Positions 54,970 to 64,000 of a DNA stretch of 64,000 nt are shown in pieces; within the stretch, counting starts at the first letter, position 1; each line of letters begins with the position of its first letter. The stretch comes from Cristatella mucedo (taxonomy: Eukaryota; Bryozoa; Phylactolaemata; Cristatellidae). The notes beneath the pieces are model-generated. The model was not told where the DNA came from, did not search any database, and saw nothing but the letters and a program-made list of their open reading frames with translations. The DNA is taken from assembly GCA_009760855.2 (NCBI GenBank), contig WPIO01000051.1:552001-616000 (forward strand), written 5' to 3'. Position numbers and translations under genes: made by a program.

Positions 54970-56880
54970 GTTACACATTTTTAAGAATTTCTATTAGAAT
55001 TGCTCAATCAGTGCTTATTCCAATTCTAAAAAAATATTTCAAGTGTTAAAATAAATGCCTACGCCGTACTATTTTTCTAATATGAGCTACAATTATTATA
55101 AAAGATGCAGTTATATTACAAGCCAAACTGGCCGTACATTTTTTATAGAATGACCTGACTTTTTTACCGACATGCAACTCGATGCTAGTCCAAAGAAAGA
55201 GAGAGCATGACCAAGGATTTCCCGACATAATACTGCTGCCGCAAGTGTGAGTTGGGAAAACGTTTCGTCGATCGCCAACTATTAAGCGATGCTGGAGATT
55301 GATGGAGGAGCACAGAGCTCTTGTATGACCCTTCTTTTTCAGATTGTCACGATAGAGTGTATATGCGTGAAAGAATGGATGCTCAGGAACTGTCTTCTTA
55401 GCTGATAACCCTGCTATCTAATCCAAAATCTCGTTGACAGTTTTGGCAGACACGCTTTGAGCTCTTTTAGTCAGTTTTTGCAAAGATTCTAAAGGAATGA
55501 GATTTCTCCTGTCTTCCAACTGATTCAGCGTGGCCCCAGCAATGCTAGTTGATATGGCTGCAAGGACGAAGACTTTTGAAGGTTCAATACCGAGAGTTTG
55601 GACTGGCCTTATGCAGAATTCCAACAGTGCTCATTCAACTACTTTAATAGTACGCTATCAATTATTGGATAACTCTCGAGCTAGTTAAAACCAGCCCAGC
55701 TCTCATCAGGCACCTAATATACTATGCATCCTAAGTTTGACGTCATTCCTGCAATTACCAATGAACAGTAGTAATTGAAACCTACTCGTGGCTAACATTG
55801 AGCAGTATTAGTCCCTTGTCAGTTGAGCGTTCACTGAGCCTGACAAGCTTCAGCACTCTTTCAGCACGCTACGACTTGCCAATGTGTGAAGGAAGGCACT
55901 CAGAAGATAGCTGCAAACACTAGTACTTGGGGTGTAGCTACTCGTTATTAAGCAGCTGCATGGTCAGCAGAAGCTAAAATACAGTAGGATTTCCTCGGAC
56001 AATACGAATTATCCCTAAGCACCCCTATTCGCTTATGTTCAGGGTCTTCAATTTTTTAAATTTAATGTTGCAAGCCAGCGATCGTTCACGGTTAGCCTAT
56101 AAAATACGTAGTGCTGTTAAGAAAGACTTTCGCATCCGGAAAATCACTACTAACCTGAAACGTTGCTAATGTTAAAAAATTTCGGACAAAAACAACTACA
56201 ACGTAGGAATATCTTGATGATGAAGCAGCACATTAAGCAAGCTGTGCGTGATTACCCTGGTTTGCCTACTCAACAAATTTAGAGTGCACTTTGAGTAAGA
56301 AAATAGGCAGCTACAACGTTCTCTGATGTAAAAAGAGAGCCTTATCAAGTCGTCATCTGATTACTGAGTCTCGGCAAACTCTTAGTATGCAACAGTCACA
56401 TGATCTGCATGCATTTTCAAAAGTTTTCATAGGAGTTATGAGAAGGCAGTGAAATTTAGCCCATGATTTGGCAAAGTAAGAGAGTTAAGACCTAAGAAAT
56501 AACTTAAGAGAATTCCCTGTTTCCTTGTTCATCAGGAAACGGGTGGAAGATACATTCCTCTAATCAATCAATTTTGTGTATCTGTTCAAACCAATTTCAA
56601 GCCTATGGTTAGACATTCACAAAAAAGTGCAATTCAAACTCTCGATGCTTGCGACAGAAAAAAAAGCTTAACATGGCCATAAAAACACATTTCTAGATAA
56701 GTGAATACTTTATACATCTGGTAAATCCTACTCAGAAGTGATCCGATAGTACAACAAAATAATATCTGCCCCAAAGCGATGACTATGTCGGGAGCGACAC
56801 ATTACCCGGGCTAAAGCAAAAGTGGAGTCACTCTATACACATTAGTACTTGGTGGAAAAACCAAGATTGTAGAATCCTCG
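54970..56880. other. No clear gene
   Basis: AT-rich. A 68-codon minus-strand frame (55418-55624; contains 'NQLEDRRNLIPLESLQKL') may be an old Tc1-type C-terminus, but the match is too weak to call. Confidence 0.4.
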
Positions 56881-57056
56881 ATTTTTTAAGTTTATTGCTA
56901 ACTCGTGCAAATAGTATGCTCTGGCCAAATGTTTTTTGGGCAGCAGTCCATATACCACCGAAATATTATGTTAATTCTTGATAACCCAAGCGGTTGGATT
57001 TCTTGGTATATATGTATACAAGAATATAAATATTTACACATATATATGTAGGTAAA

Positions 57057-57124
57057 CGCATACACACACACACACACACACACACTCACACACACACACA
57101 CACATACACACACACATGCCCGAG

Positions 57125-57217
<93 letters not shown>
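57057..57217. repeat. (CA)n(TA)n compound microsatellite
   Basis: CA repeats to about 57154, then TA repeats to 57217. This is nearly a mirror of the tract at 27327. Confidence 0.95.
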
Positions 57218-57220
<3 letters not shown>

Positions 57221-57469
57221 CTGTTAGCTTGTTCTATCGGACACAACAATATATAGTTATGATATAGATAAAAATTATTACGACCTGATATAATCATGCG
57301 CAGTATATAGAATAAGCTAACATAATATGTAAGCAAAGTTTGAGTTTATGCACATTATTTTTCAGTGCTAAAATGAAGTTACAAGCAAAAAGAAAAATCT
57401 CTCGGAGCAGCTCCAGCATTGAGCGAGCTAAACATCCAAAACATTCGGCTTTATTCTTTTTTAAACTCC

Positions 57470-57720
57470 TCACACGCTTATGAAAGGCGATTCTTGAGAT
57501 GTGATACGGCCCACCTGTGTTCTGAGCTTTCCATCTACTTCACCCCAGAGACACAGGCTAGGATTAAGGCCTGAAGATGGGCTCAGCCACTCAGTTAGCA
57601 GAATGGTCCCAAAATTATTACTAAAGTCAATAGGGTAGTGGGTAATATTGACTGCTTTTATCCGCACGATTAGGCTTATTATCCTCAGAAAAAGAAAATT
57701 ATCTTCACGGAGGCTCACTA
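57470..57720 (-). mobile_element. Tc1/mariner transposase relic
   Basis: Minus strand: 'LLTEWLSPSSGLNPSLCLWGEVDGKLR' (about 57610-57525) corresponds to the family's WPSQSPDLNPIE-LWGEVDRRVR block around the last catalytic Asp. One 82-codon frame remains. No terminal repeats were found. Confidence 0.65.
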
Positions 57721-57769
57721 TACATAATGCATTGCTTCAGATTAGTTCTAATTAAAAGTTTGGCGTCGG

Positions 57770-59100
57770 GATGCCGGATATATGCTGCAGAAGCTCACCC
57801 AGACCATTAACTCTTTATGGCCAGACTTCTTCTTCAAACGTCTATTCATCGGACATCAAGTCTTCATAGGAAGCCTCGACCGTGACGTCTATGTATGTTT
57901 TTCCATGTATGCACCCTGCTAATCTTGTATTACGTGTATCGTTTTCCTTTGAACTTTTTTGTTAGCCTGTTGATTTCAGTCGGTGTATACTAATTTTTAT
58001 TGAGCGTTGGCCTATATGGATTTACATGCCTGGCAAGGCACGCGGGCTATCTAGTCCGATCAGGATAGACAAGCCTGTGAACTGGCGAAACGAATTCGGC
58101 CTCGGGTGAAGATCATTGGCAGCAGGCGGGCTAGTCCCAAAGGTGCTCAAGCCCATAGATATTATTGTTGTCGTGGCTATCGCAGAACGCCGAGGCTACC
58201 TCAACTTTGTGTCGAGGCTGTATCCAGGTGTCGCGAGCCCGCAGTGGTGAGCCGGTGCATGGAATATATTTTTGAGCCCAAATATTGCCACCTGCCTGCG
58301 CGAGAACTGCTTGGCTGCTATGCTGGGTGAGGCACCGAGTCTTGCTGGCACCACTGCCTCCCCAACTGAAGCTCTTTAACGAGTCAGTGTAATGGGGAAC
58401 AATCTGATGGGTCATCCAGGTAAGTAACATAAGTGTTATTGGCCTTGCTGACCTTGTCTCAACGATTTGATGCGATGATTGATGAAGAGTGGGCCAGGCA
58501 GCAAGTGCAGTTGCAGGGCCTCAGGCTTTGCCTGAGCCGATGGCTCAAAGACCACGGTTCGAAGCTCATGTGGTGATCTACAAGCCCGACCAAAAGCACA
58601 TCCTGACTAATCATAGAAGCTGTTGATTCTGAATTAGTAGCGACGGAAATAAATTCTTAAATAGTCGGTAGCATATAGGTGCCCTAGCTTTTTCGAGTTC
58701 TCAGGTCATTTAAGTAGTGCACTTAAAGATTCTGCCAGATGATATGCCTGCCAGTAAGCTTGCTGCGTCTGTCAATCATAATAGGATTGATTGAAAAATT
58801 CAAGTGAAGTTCTTCAAGTGCGGGTCTTAACTGAAAGCAAGAAGAGCTTAGTGTCTTGATTAGCTGACTCGATTTTCGTACAGTAAACCTAGAGTGAGCC
58901 CCGTGTGACTTCGCAGACTTAGGTGAACTGGACTGACAAGCCTTACTGAGGCAAATAATCATATTAAGTATTGTATGGCCACTAAGAGAACCAAATATTT
59001 ATGTCGGCGCTTTACTACCGACTACCAGAGAAGCAGTGCATAAGAGAATGAAATGCAAGGTGACCCGCATAGACAAATTTGCGACAAAATAATGCAATAC
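57770..59100. other. Unassigned region with exon-like frames
   Basis: 58106-58330 (+) and 58131-58430 (-) are overlapping open frames in more GC-rich DNA. A further plus frame around 58441-58577 reads smoothly (RFDAMIDEEWARQQVQLQGL) to TGA but has no acceptor. Retroelement origin is possible, but no LTR pair or RT motif is visible. Confidence 0.35.
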
Positions 59101-59106
59101 AAAAAA

Positions 59107-59275
59107 GACTTGCTGATTTAACATCCTAGTTTGTATATCGACAGAAGAGTTTTAACGGCGATCACCACAGCTTGTAGCTGAAAAAAAGGATCGCCCACCG
59201 CAGGATTCGAACCCACAACCTCGGGAGCGACATCGTGAAAGCAAACACCTTACCTAGTGTGCATAACGGCTCTCC
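59107..59275 (-). mobile_element. tRNA-derived SINE
   Basis: Minus strand: 'GAGCCGTTATGCACACTAGG', perfect B-box core GGGTTCGAATCCTG, and the body ending in 'ATACAAACTAGGATG' and 'TTAAATCAGC'. Same family as 17758. Confidence 0.8.
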
Positions 59276-59279
59276 AGAA

Positions 59280-60235
59280 GTCACTCAGGGTAAAGTTTTG
59301 GTAGAAATCCTAGGCTACTAATATGCACCGAATCATGCATTGGTAAGCATAGTGGGCAGCAGCAAAAATGACTCAAGTTTATTTGGTGACGGGAAAGCTG
59401 ATTCAAACATGTGCATCTTACGCTGCAACTTAGAATATGCAAAGCCATTCCAGGTAATAACTGAAACCAGTTTCAGATGGCTTAAAACCGGGTGGTTTCA
59501 ATTTAGACAGGAGGACAGTAAAAAGACGGAATTCTGAGAAGCTAGTGTTGGAGAGCATCCTGGAAGCTCCTATGCAGCCTAGTATTCCTTCTCAGAGTGA
59601 ACCGAGAGTATGAATCTCACTTCCTGGCTGTTAAATATTTGTTCAGACTGATAAAGTCACGCGACTCATGTGCTTGATTAATTGCTCCACCTAGAAAATA
59701 AGTTCAGGGAACTCTCTTAGTGTGAAATTCATGTCATCGCTCGCATCGCTCGCTCTCGGGAGGCGAGTTTTGAAAGGCACATTTCGCCAGCTATGCAGGG
59801 TGTCGCGTAAAATCAGAATAGAGTAAGTAAACCTTAACCGAGCCTTGTACAGATACATAGATTATCGTGGGTAAATACCATCTATTCGGAGATTGCCTCC
59901 GCAATACAGCTCAAGGTGAATTCTAACCTTACGCGATTGCCTTTATTACCAGCCGCGACATTATCTGATTCTGATATGATGAGCTCAGCTTGTCTCATAA
60001 TCTCGTGAAATGCTTTTAAGGTTTCGCCGTTCGAGTCGTCCGCCGTGCTTTTCAAAGCAATTAAGAAAGCCTGCCCTTAACAGTGCCAGCAATAGCTTAC
60101 TCGTTTGTTCAGTCTTGCCAGATTTTGGCGAAGACGTAGAACTGCATATAACTTCTAAGCCATCGCCTCTCTCTGTTAGCCTTTTCTCTGCGGTTACTCT
60201 CCGCTATCTCCATCCCATCCCCTTTCTGACTCTCT
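59280..60235. other. No gene recognised
   Basis: Short frames only (59340-59537, 60010-60237). No repeat family was assigned. Confidence 0.4.
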
Positions 60236-60239
60236 AGCC

Positions 60240-60372
60240 ATCTATCTCTCTCCTCTTCTCTTTCTCTTTCTCTCTACCTCTCACTCTCTCCCTCTCTCTC
60301 TCTCTCTCTTCTCTCCCCCCTCTCTCTCTCTCCTTCTCCATACTTTCTCTCTCTCCCCCTCTTTCGCCTGCT
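60240..60372. repeat. (TC)n microsatellite
   Basis: Imperfect CT-rich tract directly upstream of the next LINE copy. Confidence 0.9.
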
Positions 60373-60376
60373 TCGA

Positions 60377-61345
60377 TTGACTAACTTACTAGTTATGGGC
60401 AAACCCAGTGTGATCCAGAGATTGGAAAGGCTGACTCTCAAAATTGGCTCTACCAGCATATCTCCAGTTGAATCAGCTCGAAATCTAGGTGTCATATTCC
60501 AAAGTGACCTCTCGTTAGACGACCATATCAGCTCCATAGTCAAATCCGCCTATTTTCAGCTTCATAACATTGCTAAAATTCGGGCTTGTTTAGATAAAGA
60601 TACAACGTCCAAGTTGGTCGATGCATTCGTGTAATCCCGTCTCGACTTCTGCAACTCACTGCTTACTGGCCCACCAGCATCTGCGATCAGGCGATTGCAG
60701 CTGGTGCAAAACTCGGCAGCTAGGCTTGGCTGTCATGAGCGTCGCAGTTGCCACATTACTCCACTTCTCGCCGACCTGCACTGACTACCAGTCAAGCAAC
60801 GGATTGACTTCAAGGTTTTGTCCCTCACTTTTAGGTCCCTTCATTCTATGGCTCCAGTCTATCTGTCAGATATACTACCCCATCAAGCTAAGCATTGTAC
60901 CACCCGCTTTTCGGAATCCAACAGTCTAGAAATACCTCATACAAAACTTAAATTCTTTGGAGACCGTGCATTTAGTTCATATGCTCCCAAGGCCTGGAAC
61001 TCCCTCCCGACCTGCGTCAGAACATCCCCTGACCTGACCACTTTTAAAAGGAATCTAAAAACACACCTATTTAGGACAGCATTTAGTGGGTCCCTGTGAT
61101 TCGTCCTTGATGTGCTTATGCATGCTGACACTGTGCATGCTGCCACTAACCACATTTGCATGCTGACCCTGTGCGTGTCACCCCTAACCAAATTATTCAT
61201 TTCGTTTGTTTTTTCAAGCATGATTTTACTTACCATTCAATTGCATTTCACTTTACAGCAAATGTAAAGCGCCTAGAGAGAGATTAAGTTCTCCGAGGGC
61301 GCTTTATCAAAAGAATTATTATTATTATTATTATTATTATTATTG
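60377..61345 (+). mobile_element. LINE (CR1/L2/Rex-type) 3' end
   Basis: Starts within the thumb-like region ('TNLLVMGKPSVIQRLERLTLKIGS'), then SARNLGVIFQSDLSLDDHISS, the [18 protein letters not shown] block, [49 protein letters not shown] and a complete 3' UTR with a (TTA)n tail. Stops lie at about 60632 and one frame change follows. It abuts the (TC)n tract. Confidence 0.9.
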
Positions 61346-61424
61346 ACCTTCTCTCTATTAGCGACAGTCACTCCCATGCTTCGCTGATGTGGTCAGCTAC
61401 AGGAGAGGCGTCTCCGGATGATAA

Positions 61425-62585
61425 CAATTATAATAAATTTGATATAGCACCCTCAGAGAGCTCAATCGCTTTCTAGGCACTTTCCACATTTGCTGCACAT
61501 GAAGCAAAATCGAATGGTTAGAGGTAGCACGCTCAGTAACAACAAGCATAACATGGTTAGGGGTTACATGCACCAGGTCAGCATGCAAATATGGTTAGTT
61601 GCAGCATGCACAGTATCAACACGAATACGTAAATAAAGGATGAATCACACAGACTCACAAAATAGTGTGATGAATAAATGCGTTTATAGTTTCTTATTTA
61701 ATGTGGCTAAGTCAGGATATATTTTGAGACAACTAGAAAGTTAGCTCCAGGCTTTAGGAGCATACGAACTAAAGGCTCGGTCTCCAAACATTTTGAGGTT
61801 TTACGAGGTATAGCTAAACAATTAGATTCCGAAAAGCAAGTGGCACGAAACTTAGCCTGGTGGGGCAGTAGAAATGGTAGGTAAGCTGGAGCCGGAAACT
61901 GAAGTAACCTAATAGTGAGTAACAGAACCTTGAAGTCGATCGGTTGCTTGACTAGGAGCCAGTGCAGGTCGGCGAGAAGGAGTGTGAGGTGGCAACTGTG
62001 ACTTTCACGACAGACATGCGTAGTTCCAGAGTTTTACTCGAGCTGCAAGCGCCTGAGTGCACAGGGCGGTCAAACAGCAAGCTGTGAGTTACATAAGTCG
62101 AAGGAATGTCACAATGACTGGACCAACTTAGATGCAGTATTCCTGACCAAACGAACCCAAACTTTAGCGTTTTTTATGCAGGTGATAGTAGGCAGACTTG
62201 AAAGCGGAGCTGAGATAGTTGTCTACTGAAAGGTCTCTTTGGAGCAGGACACCTATCGTGCAGGTTCAACTGGAGATATGCTGGCAGAGCCGATTGTGAG
62301 CGTTAAACTATGCAATTTCTGAATCACATTTAGTTTGCCCGTAACCAATGGTTTAGTTTTTTTATCATTCAATTTAAGTAAGTATTCTCCCATTCGTGCA
62401 CGGATATCATCAATACATGTAGCAAGGAAGCTGAGACGATTCGACGAGCAGGAGGGTTTGGAGAGATCAAAGTACAGGTACAATTGAGTGTCATCTGCAT
62501 ATAAGTGAAAGCCTAGATAATGCCTGAAAATCACGTCGGCAAGTGGAATAGTGTCAGCCGTGAAAAGAATGAGACAAGCACAGAG
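61425..62585 (-). mobile_element. LINE 3' half, opposite strand
   Basis: From the minus strand: 'FHLYADDTQLYLYFDLSKPS' (RT catalytic box, about 62515-62455), 'KTKPLVTGKLNVIQKLHSLTL' and 'GSASISPVEPAR', the decayed C-terminal blocks, then the 3' UTR to about 61430 with an AATAATT-type tail. The ORF is interrupted many times. Confidence 0.85.
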
Positions 62586-62589
62586 CCTT

Positions 62590-63210
62590 AAGGTATGAGT
62601 GTAGCAGTTGCCACATTACTCCACTTCTCGCCAACCTGCACTGGCTACCAGTCAAGCAACGGCTTGACTTCAAGGTTTTGTCGCTCACTTTTAGGGCACT
62701 TCATTCTTTGGCTCCAGCCTATCTCTCAGATATACTTCCCCATCAGGCCAAGCATCGTACCACCCGCTTTTCGGAATCCAACAGTCTACAAATACCCTGT
62801 ACAAACTTCAAATCCTTTGGAGACCGTGCATTTAGCTCGTATGCTCCCAAAGCCTGGAACTCCCTCTCGACCTGCGTCACAACATCCCCTGACCTGACCA
62901 CATTTAAAAGGTTTTTAAAAACACACATATTTAGGACAGCATTTAGTGGGTTCCTGCAATTCGTCCTTCATGCGCTTATGTGTGCTGACAATGTGCATGC
63001 TGCCACTAACCACATTTGCATCCTAACCCTGTGCATGTCACCCCTAATCATGTAATTCATTTTAGTTGTTTTTCAAGCATGATTTTACTCACCATTCAAT
63101 TGCATTTCCCTTTGCAGCAAATGTAAAGCGCCTAGGGAGAAAGTTGAGTTCTCTGAGGGCGCTTTATCAAGTGTATTATTTTTATTATTATTATTATTAT
63201 TATTATGCCA
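62590..63210 (+). mobile_element. LINE 3' end
   Basis: A 125-codon frame (62678-63055) contains '[21 protein letters not shown]', '[19 protein letters not shown]' and 'LTTFKRFLKTHIFRTAF', followed by the 3' UTR and a (TTA)n tail to 63205. It is very similar to 60377-61345 and lies 5' to 5' with the minus-strand copy before it. Confidence 0.9.
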
Positions 63211-63214
63211 TACT

Positions 63215-63480
63215 TCAGAGGTTCATCGGAAGATCCGTGTCCATTCACATTAGTACTTAAGAGTCACCCACTGAGATAGGTCTGAGCCTTGATAGATTTG
63301 AGCCGTGCAGTGATGATTGCCCAGTGGTGGTCAGGTGTGGTGAGAGGCGCTCAAGAAGGACTTGGTGACAGATGTTAGTAAATGCTGCCGAGAGATCTCG
63401 CATAACAAGCAGAGGCATTCTACCTAAGTCTGCATTCGAAAGTAGATCATTATGCACCCACAGGAACGCTGACTCTGTGA
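63215..63480 (-). mobile_element. LINE reverse transcriptase relic
   Basis: Minus strand: 'LLVMRDLSAAFTNICHQVLLERLS' (about 63415-63345), the first catalytic Asp box of RT, preceded by 'MHNDLLSNADLGRMP'. Confidence 0.8.
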
Positions 63481-63492
63481 TATCCTAGAGAC

Positions 63493-63640
63493 AATAAGGT
63501 GCTTGCTCTGGATGACCGAGGTCGTGGGTTCGAGCCCTGTCATGGGCAATCCTGCAATGGCAACTTCGAGCGGTGGTGACAGCCGCTAAGGCTCTCGTGT
63601 CGCTATACGAACGAAGCTGATAAGTTGGCTTATACATAAT
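63493..63640 (+). mobile_element. tRNA-derived SINE
   Basis: A-box-proximal 'AATAAGGTGCTTGCTC', B-box GGGTTCGAGCCCTG (63527-63540), body 'GTGGTGACAGCCGCTAAGGC' and 'TGTCGCTATACGAACGAAGC'. Same family as 17758. Confidence 0.8.
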
Positions 63641-63740
63641 CTGAGCTAATAATGCTAATGTTTTTGTACGTGGGCCGTTTAGTGTTACACACACAACTTT
63701 CAGTCTCGGTCAGCCATCGATGTCACGCCGATGGCTCTGA

Positions 63741-64000
63741 GAGCTTCAGCTGAAGAAACAATTAGTCTCTCCATTGCCAGCTGCAGGTTGGTGTCAGCGT
63801 TTCAAGCACGACAAGTTTTATTTGAAGCTTAACAAGTATATTGACAGCGAGATTAAATTTGTAGAGAATGCATATGAATTTAAGGTGACCACTTGCATCG
63901 CCGCGCACGAAATGCTGCGTCGCGGCAACATTGTTATGACGTTGCTTGATAGAGCGAGTCAGGCATTGCCATGCCCCAACCAAGTGTATATGAAAGCAGC
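63741..64000 (+). CDS. Probable coding exon at the window edge, partial
   Basis: One frame (codon starts at 63741, 63744, and so on) is open for 260 bases to the last base of the window. An acceptor-like site (GTGTCAG) at 63791-63797 would start the exon at 63798 with RFKHDKFYLKLNKYIDSEIK, followed by a mixed, helix-like sequence (FVENAYEFK, IAAHEMLRRGNIVMTLLDRA). Residue choice is balanced and without repeats, unlike the transposon debris around it. No family is recognised. An alternative 33-codon ORF (ATG 63731) overlaps in another frame but reads less well. Only the continuation beyond 64000 can settle it. Confidence 0.45.

Noticed and set aside
55418-55624. Possible Tc1-type C-terminus on the minus strand.
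   Set aside because: Only a loose similarity in one short block; no catalytic or terminal motif.
57770-58130. Possible LTR with a primer-binding-like TTGGCAGCAGGCGG near 58117.
   Set aside because: No second LTR copy or polymerase motif is visible in the window.
1-64000. CRISPR arrays, bacterial operons, rRNA genes.
   Set aside because: No spaced direct repeats of the right kind, no Shine-Dalgarno-led gene runs, no rRNA-like sequence. The content is that of a eukaryotic chromosome.

Overview
The window looks like a piece of a repeat-rich nuclear genome from an invertebrate animal. Genes are split by long introns. There is one clear conserved metazoan gene, many decayed non-LTR retrotransposons of the CR1/L2/Rex type, tRNA-derived SINEs, Tc1/mariner and hAT DNA transposon relics, one small LTR element and long dinucleotide microsatellites. 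There is no sign of operons, bacterial promoters or CRISPR. The phylum cannot be fixed from this sequence alone.

Layout. 1-3.4 kb: LINE debris. 3.74-7.10 kb (+): two spliced exons of an unrecognised small acidic protein, with a Tc1 relic and a LINE relic in the intron. 8.7-10.2 kb: LINE debris. 11.05-23.93 kb (-): a complete seven-exon FAHD2-type fumarylacetoacetate hydrolase-family gene whose introns carry SINEs, LINE tails, microsatellites and a decayed unknown ORF. 25.3-34.3 kb: LINE copies, including the fullest reverse transcriptase of the window (32.05-33.77 kb), and a quiet AT-rich stretch. 34.85-37.24 kb: a duplicated promoter-like block, then a small LTR element with a heptad-repeat gag-like relic. 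37.3-45.9 kb: two copies of a roughly 650-bp local duplication, a LINE RT relic and one possible coding exon. 46.8-49.25 kb (+): a TATA-box promoter and a three-exon gene for a 74-residue secreted-peptide precursor. 50.2-52.3 kb: a locally repeated non-coding block, interrupted by a LINE piece and then by a 2.7-kb hAT element (52.26-54.97 kb). 57-63.6 kb: microsatellites, a Tc1 relic, SINEs and four LINE pieces in alternating orientation. 63.74-64.00 kb (+): an open, exon-like reading frame running off the window edge.

The best candidate for something undescribed is the peptide gene at 47.13-49.06 kb. Three exons join in frame at consensus splice sites to give a hydrophobic signal-like leader, an acidic spacer, a Lys-Arg cleavage site and a strongly basic, aromatic-rich 23-residue C-terminal peptide. 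This is the classic architecture of an antimicrobial or neuropeptide precursor. Its promoter and leader block exists a second time at 34.85-35.17 kb, where LTR-element sequence begins just before the equivalent of the start codon.
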